A stretch of DNA of 64,000 bases. Origin: Bacteroidales bacterium (GTDB taxonomy: Bacteria > Bacteroidota > Bacteroidia > Bacteroidales > Muribaculaceae). The translations under genes and the position numbers were made by a program. Below the pieces are notes generated by a model. That model did not search any database. It saw only the letters and a program-made list of their open reading frames with translations, and was not told the origin of the DNA. Below are positions 61,847 to 64,000 of this stretch, one piece after another. The stretch is taken from positions 1 through 64,000 of the forward strand of contig SUXH01000010.1 in NCBI GenBank assembly GCA_015061055.1, in the 5' to 3' direction. The first letter of the stretch is position 1; every line of letters starts with the position of its first letter.

Positions 61847-62421
61847 ATAAGTCAGTTGAAATAATCGAGATATTTGATGATGTCGTCAAACAGATTGGAG
61901 GAAGCATTGATATAGTGTGCAAGAGTTATAACGGCAAAATGCAGACAATACAATGCCCGGATATAAATTATACTTTCGGGAATGCCCAATATGTCAAAGA
62001 CAAACTCGATGAGTTGAGTAAATCTCAATCAGGAACGGAATTAAAATATCCTATGATAGTTTTGTTTTGTCCGTTCAATGAGAAACGCAACGATCCCGAC
62101 TATTATTCAACGGCAAGAGTCAATTTATTAATTGCTTGCTCCAGCCGTAAAGAATGGAGCAACGAAGAACGATTGACAACATCGTTTAGGAATATTCTGC
62201 GACCGATATACAATAGGTTGTTAGAGTTGCTGAAAGGTGATAGCAGATTTGATTTCGGATATAATGAGAGTATCAAACACGAATATTCTGAAAACTACTC
62301 ATATGGCAGATATGGAGCCTACACCGAAAAAGGTGATGAGGTTTCAGAACCCATAGATGCCATTAATATTAGAAACTTGGAATTAAAAATTAACAAACCT
62401 ATAATTTGTAATCGAAAATGA
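61843..62421 (+). CDS. Tail completion or neck protein
   Basis: The 192 residues (KYPMIVLFCPFNEKRNDPDYYSTARVNLLIAC) match the general form of tail-terminator proteins, alpha/beta with a central sheet. It overlaps both neighbours by 4 bases. The call rests largely on gene order. Confidence 0.5.
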   Translation: MNKSVEIIEIFDDVVKQIGGSIDIVCKSYNGKMQTIQCPDINYTFGNAQYVKDKLDELSKSQSGTELKYPMIVLFCPFNEKRNDPDYYSTARVNLLIACSSRKEWSNEERLTTSFRNILRPIYNRLLELLKGDSRFDFGYNESIKHEYSENYSYGRYGAYTEKGDEVSEPIDAINIRNLELKINKPIICNRK

Positions 62422-63257
62422 GAAAGATTAGAAATTGTGCATCTGCGAAGCTTAACACAGGTGTTTCAAAGTGTCAAATTGATTTTGGCAAAATCAAAGG
62501 AGCAATTATTGTAGAGAGTGGAGTAAAACTTCCGGAAGAACTGACTGGAGAAGATTTTGAAAAGTTGTGCCACGCCAACCGTCCCGACAGAGCATTGCCG
62601 GTGCTGTTGTTTGTAGAATATGCAAAGAATGGTGGTGAGCCTCAAGTATCAGCAGTTGGTTATGGTGGTAATCAGGTATCGAGTGTGAATGCTCGCACTG
62701 ATACATTCACACTTGATAAGTTCTACGAATCGTTGAATGCGTCGATGTTGAAAACAATGAATGTTCCATTCGATGTTTACTACTTTGATGATAAGAATAT
62801 GCTGTACGGCTATAATGACGGTTCAGATGTTCTTGCCGGTGTGCCAATGAGTACAATCTACCCTATTGTAACACCACACCCAACAAGTTCGGCAAAATCT
62901 ACAATGACAGTCAATTTCTGTCTTGAAGATGCTCAAGACGCAATGGAAAACTTCGACTATGTTCAACTCGACTTCGACCCGAAACGATTTGCTATCGGTC
63001 TTGTTGGTGTTCAAATCGTACAAGTAGAGGGCTCTAAATACAAGATTGTTGAAGCAATCGGAGGTTACGACCGTACAGCAGAATTCGGAACATTGATTGC
63101 CGATAAAGCCGCTTCAACAATGACAGGTGTATCATCAGCACAATATGATGAAGAAACCGAGACATTGACACTTACCATAGATGGTAATGCAACTCCGAAG
63201 TTAAAAAGTCCGGCTGAATTATATGAGTCCGGCATAAAAGGTATTGAACAGGTATGA
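62418..63257 (+). CDS. Probable major tail tube protein
   Basis: The 279 residues are beta-rich with a C-terminal Ig-like segment (SAQYDEETETLTLTIDG). Position after the connector genes and before two short genes (like tape-measure chaperones) is the usual site of the tail tube gene. No direct motif proof. Confidence 0.5.
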   Translation: MRKIRNCASAKLNTGVSKCQIDFGKIKGAIIVESGVKLPEELTGEDFEKLCHANRPDRALPVLLFVEYAKNGGEPQVSAVGYGGNQVSSVNARTDTFTLDKFYESLNASMLKTMNVPFDVYYFDDKNMLYGYNDGSDVLAGVPMSTIYPIVTPHPTSSAKSTMTVNFCLEDAQDAMENFDYVQLDFDPKRFAIGLVGVQIVQVEGSKYKIVEAIGGYDRTAEFGTLIADKAASTMTGVSSAQYDEETETLTLTIDGNATPKLKSPAELYESGIKGIEQV

Positions 63258-63430
63258 TAAAATTTGAAGGAGTAAATTTTGTTGTATCGGCCATTAAGAA
63301 AATGAGCAAAGAAAAGTTTATCAAAACATTTCTCAATGTTTATTGGCTTGACCGTACCGAGAAGCAACGAAAGAAAATGCTTTCTGACGCATACGATGTG
63401 ATAGTACCGCCTCAAAAGGCAGAAGATTAA
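63254..63430 (+). CDS. Small tail-module protein
   Basis: A 58-residue frame (MIKFEGVNFVVSAIKKMSKE) overlaps the tube gene by 4 bases. It is helical and basic. It may be an assembly chaperone. Terminator hairpin follows. Confidence 0.55.
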   Translation: MIKFEGVNFVVSAIKKMSKEKFIKTFLNVYWLDRTEKQRKKMLSDAYDVIVPPQKAED

Positions 63431-63433
63431 ACC

Positions 63434-63466
63434 AAAATGGGCGGGATTATTCTCGCCCATTTTTAT
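63434..63466 (+). terminator. Terminator within the tail module
   Basis: AAAATGGGCG (63434-63443) pairs with CGCCCATTTT (63454-63463), with T-rich sequence after it. It would cap the highly expressed capsid/tube genes. Confidence 0.85.
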
Positions 63467-63474
63467 TTGAATTT

Positions 63475-63996
63475 ATGGCAACAGTAGAAGAAGTATTTGA
63501 TATTATAGATAAGATTGCGACACAATTCGAGGAGCAGGTGGTTTTGTGTATGGTTGAGAATAAGCATACAATGGTTATGGCTATCTGTGAACAGTTGTAT
63601 AGTGGTCTTGATGGTGATGGCGATCATCTAAATCCGAATTATGATAACGACCCTTTTTTCAAAGAAGAGGGAGAATGGTATAATCGTGCTGATGATTATA
63701 AAGCATGGAAAAATGCCATTACACCACCTATGTCAAGTTCTATGCTTGGATTGCCACCGCGTCCTGACAATGTACCCAACCTTTTCATTAATGGTAAATT
63801 CTATTCGGAGATTTTTGCAGAACGTAAAGATATGGAGTTGAACATTGATGTAAACGGCAGTGGTGATGGTCCGTCAATTGTTTCAAAATGGGGTAATGAA
63901 ATATTAAATATTGGTATAACAGCAGTACAATATTTCAACGAAGAGAAGTTAATACCTCATCTTAAAGAGTTTTACGAACAATGCGGTTATAAGTGA
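63475..63996 (+). CDS. Tail-module protein, unknown
   Basis: The 173 residues include an acidic aromatic middle part (DGDGDHLNPNYDNDPFF) and PPMSSSMLGLPPRPDNVPNLFI. This resembles a structural gene product common in Bacteroides phages; role not known. Its stop overlaps the next start. Confidence 0.5.
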   Translation: MATVEEVFDIIDKIATQFEEQVVLCMVENKHTMVMAICEQLYSGLDGDGDHLNPNYDNDPFFKEEGEWYNRADDYKAWKNAITPPMSSSMLGLPPRPDNVPNLFINGKFYSEIFAERKDMELNIDVNGSGDGPSIVSKWGNEILNIGITAVQYFNEEKLIPHLKEFYEQCGYK

Positions 63997-64000
63997 TGAA
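63996..64000 (+). CDS. Start of the next tail gene, cut by the window edge
   Basis: An ATG overlaps the TGA of the previous gene (ATGA pattern used throughout this phage). Only five bases are present. Confidence 0.35.

Noticed and set aside
1-64000. CRISPR arrays
   Set aside because: I saw no series of regularly spaced direct repeats with unique spacers.
29361-64000. Phage integrase
   Set aside because: No recombinase gene is present in the phage part; the tyrosine recombinase at 3046 is more than 25 kb away beyond housekeeping genes and is not assigned to this prophage.

Overview
The window looks like the chromosome of a Bacteroidales bacterium carrying the left part of an integrated siphophage-like genome. 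Pointers to the host are AT-rich DNA, Bacteroidetes promoter boxes of the form TAnnTTTG, PorZ-like type IX secretion proteins, a DUF4294 protein, a NamZ/DUF1343 protein beside a sodium:solute symporter, and a C-terminal Bacteroidales sorting-type tail on the first protein.

Host part (1 to about 29.4 kb). First come a secreted protein, a cell-wall amidase and an orphan tyrosine recombinase followed by a tRNA-minihelix-like hairpin. A leftward block then holds two PorZ-like propeller proteins around an acyltransferase, a small membrane protein, rdgB, leuS and nadA. nadA and leuS read as one open frame because an A9 tract lacks the base that would bring a tandem stop into frame. A 466-base AT-rich gap separates this block from a rightward block. 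That block holds an rRNA/tRNA methyltransferase and, from 16.8 to 24.1 kb, an island of three TIR-domain proteins, two of them membrane-anchored with probable periplasmic domains. The island also has a Cys-rich DnaJ-like lipoprotein, a frameshifted RyR-domain gene and an exported TPR protein. A CreD-like membrane protein, a WYL regulator, a symporter and a NamZ-like muramidase follow.

Phage part (about 29.5 kb to the right edge). The lysogeny end has a repressor, two membrane or lipoprotein genes downstream of it, and a divergent promoter with two matching operators. Next comes a dense RNA region (31.4 to 33.2 kb). It holds four tRNA-like genes whose acceptor, D and T arms look normal but whose anticodon arms do not, two tandem copies of an unrecognised structured RNA with covarying stems, and a pseudoknot. 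The early/middle genes encode recombination (ERF, PD-(D/E)XK nuclease, SSB, NinB-like) and replication functions (SNF2 helicase, VRR-NUC, DUF6291 protein, DnaC-like loader). They also encode ParB-like proteins, a TAGT-type glycosyltransferase, a decayed helicase-methylase, and many small genes. Four transcription units start from near-identical promoters that share an upstream box, a TAACTTTAC box and a leader motif. From 54.1 kb the late genes run terminase, portal, protease, HK97 capsid, and connector and tail genes, cut by the window end. No integrase lies in the phage part, so the right end must lie outside the window.
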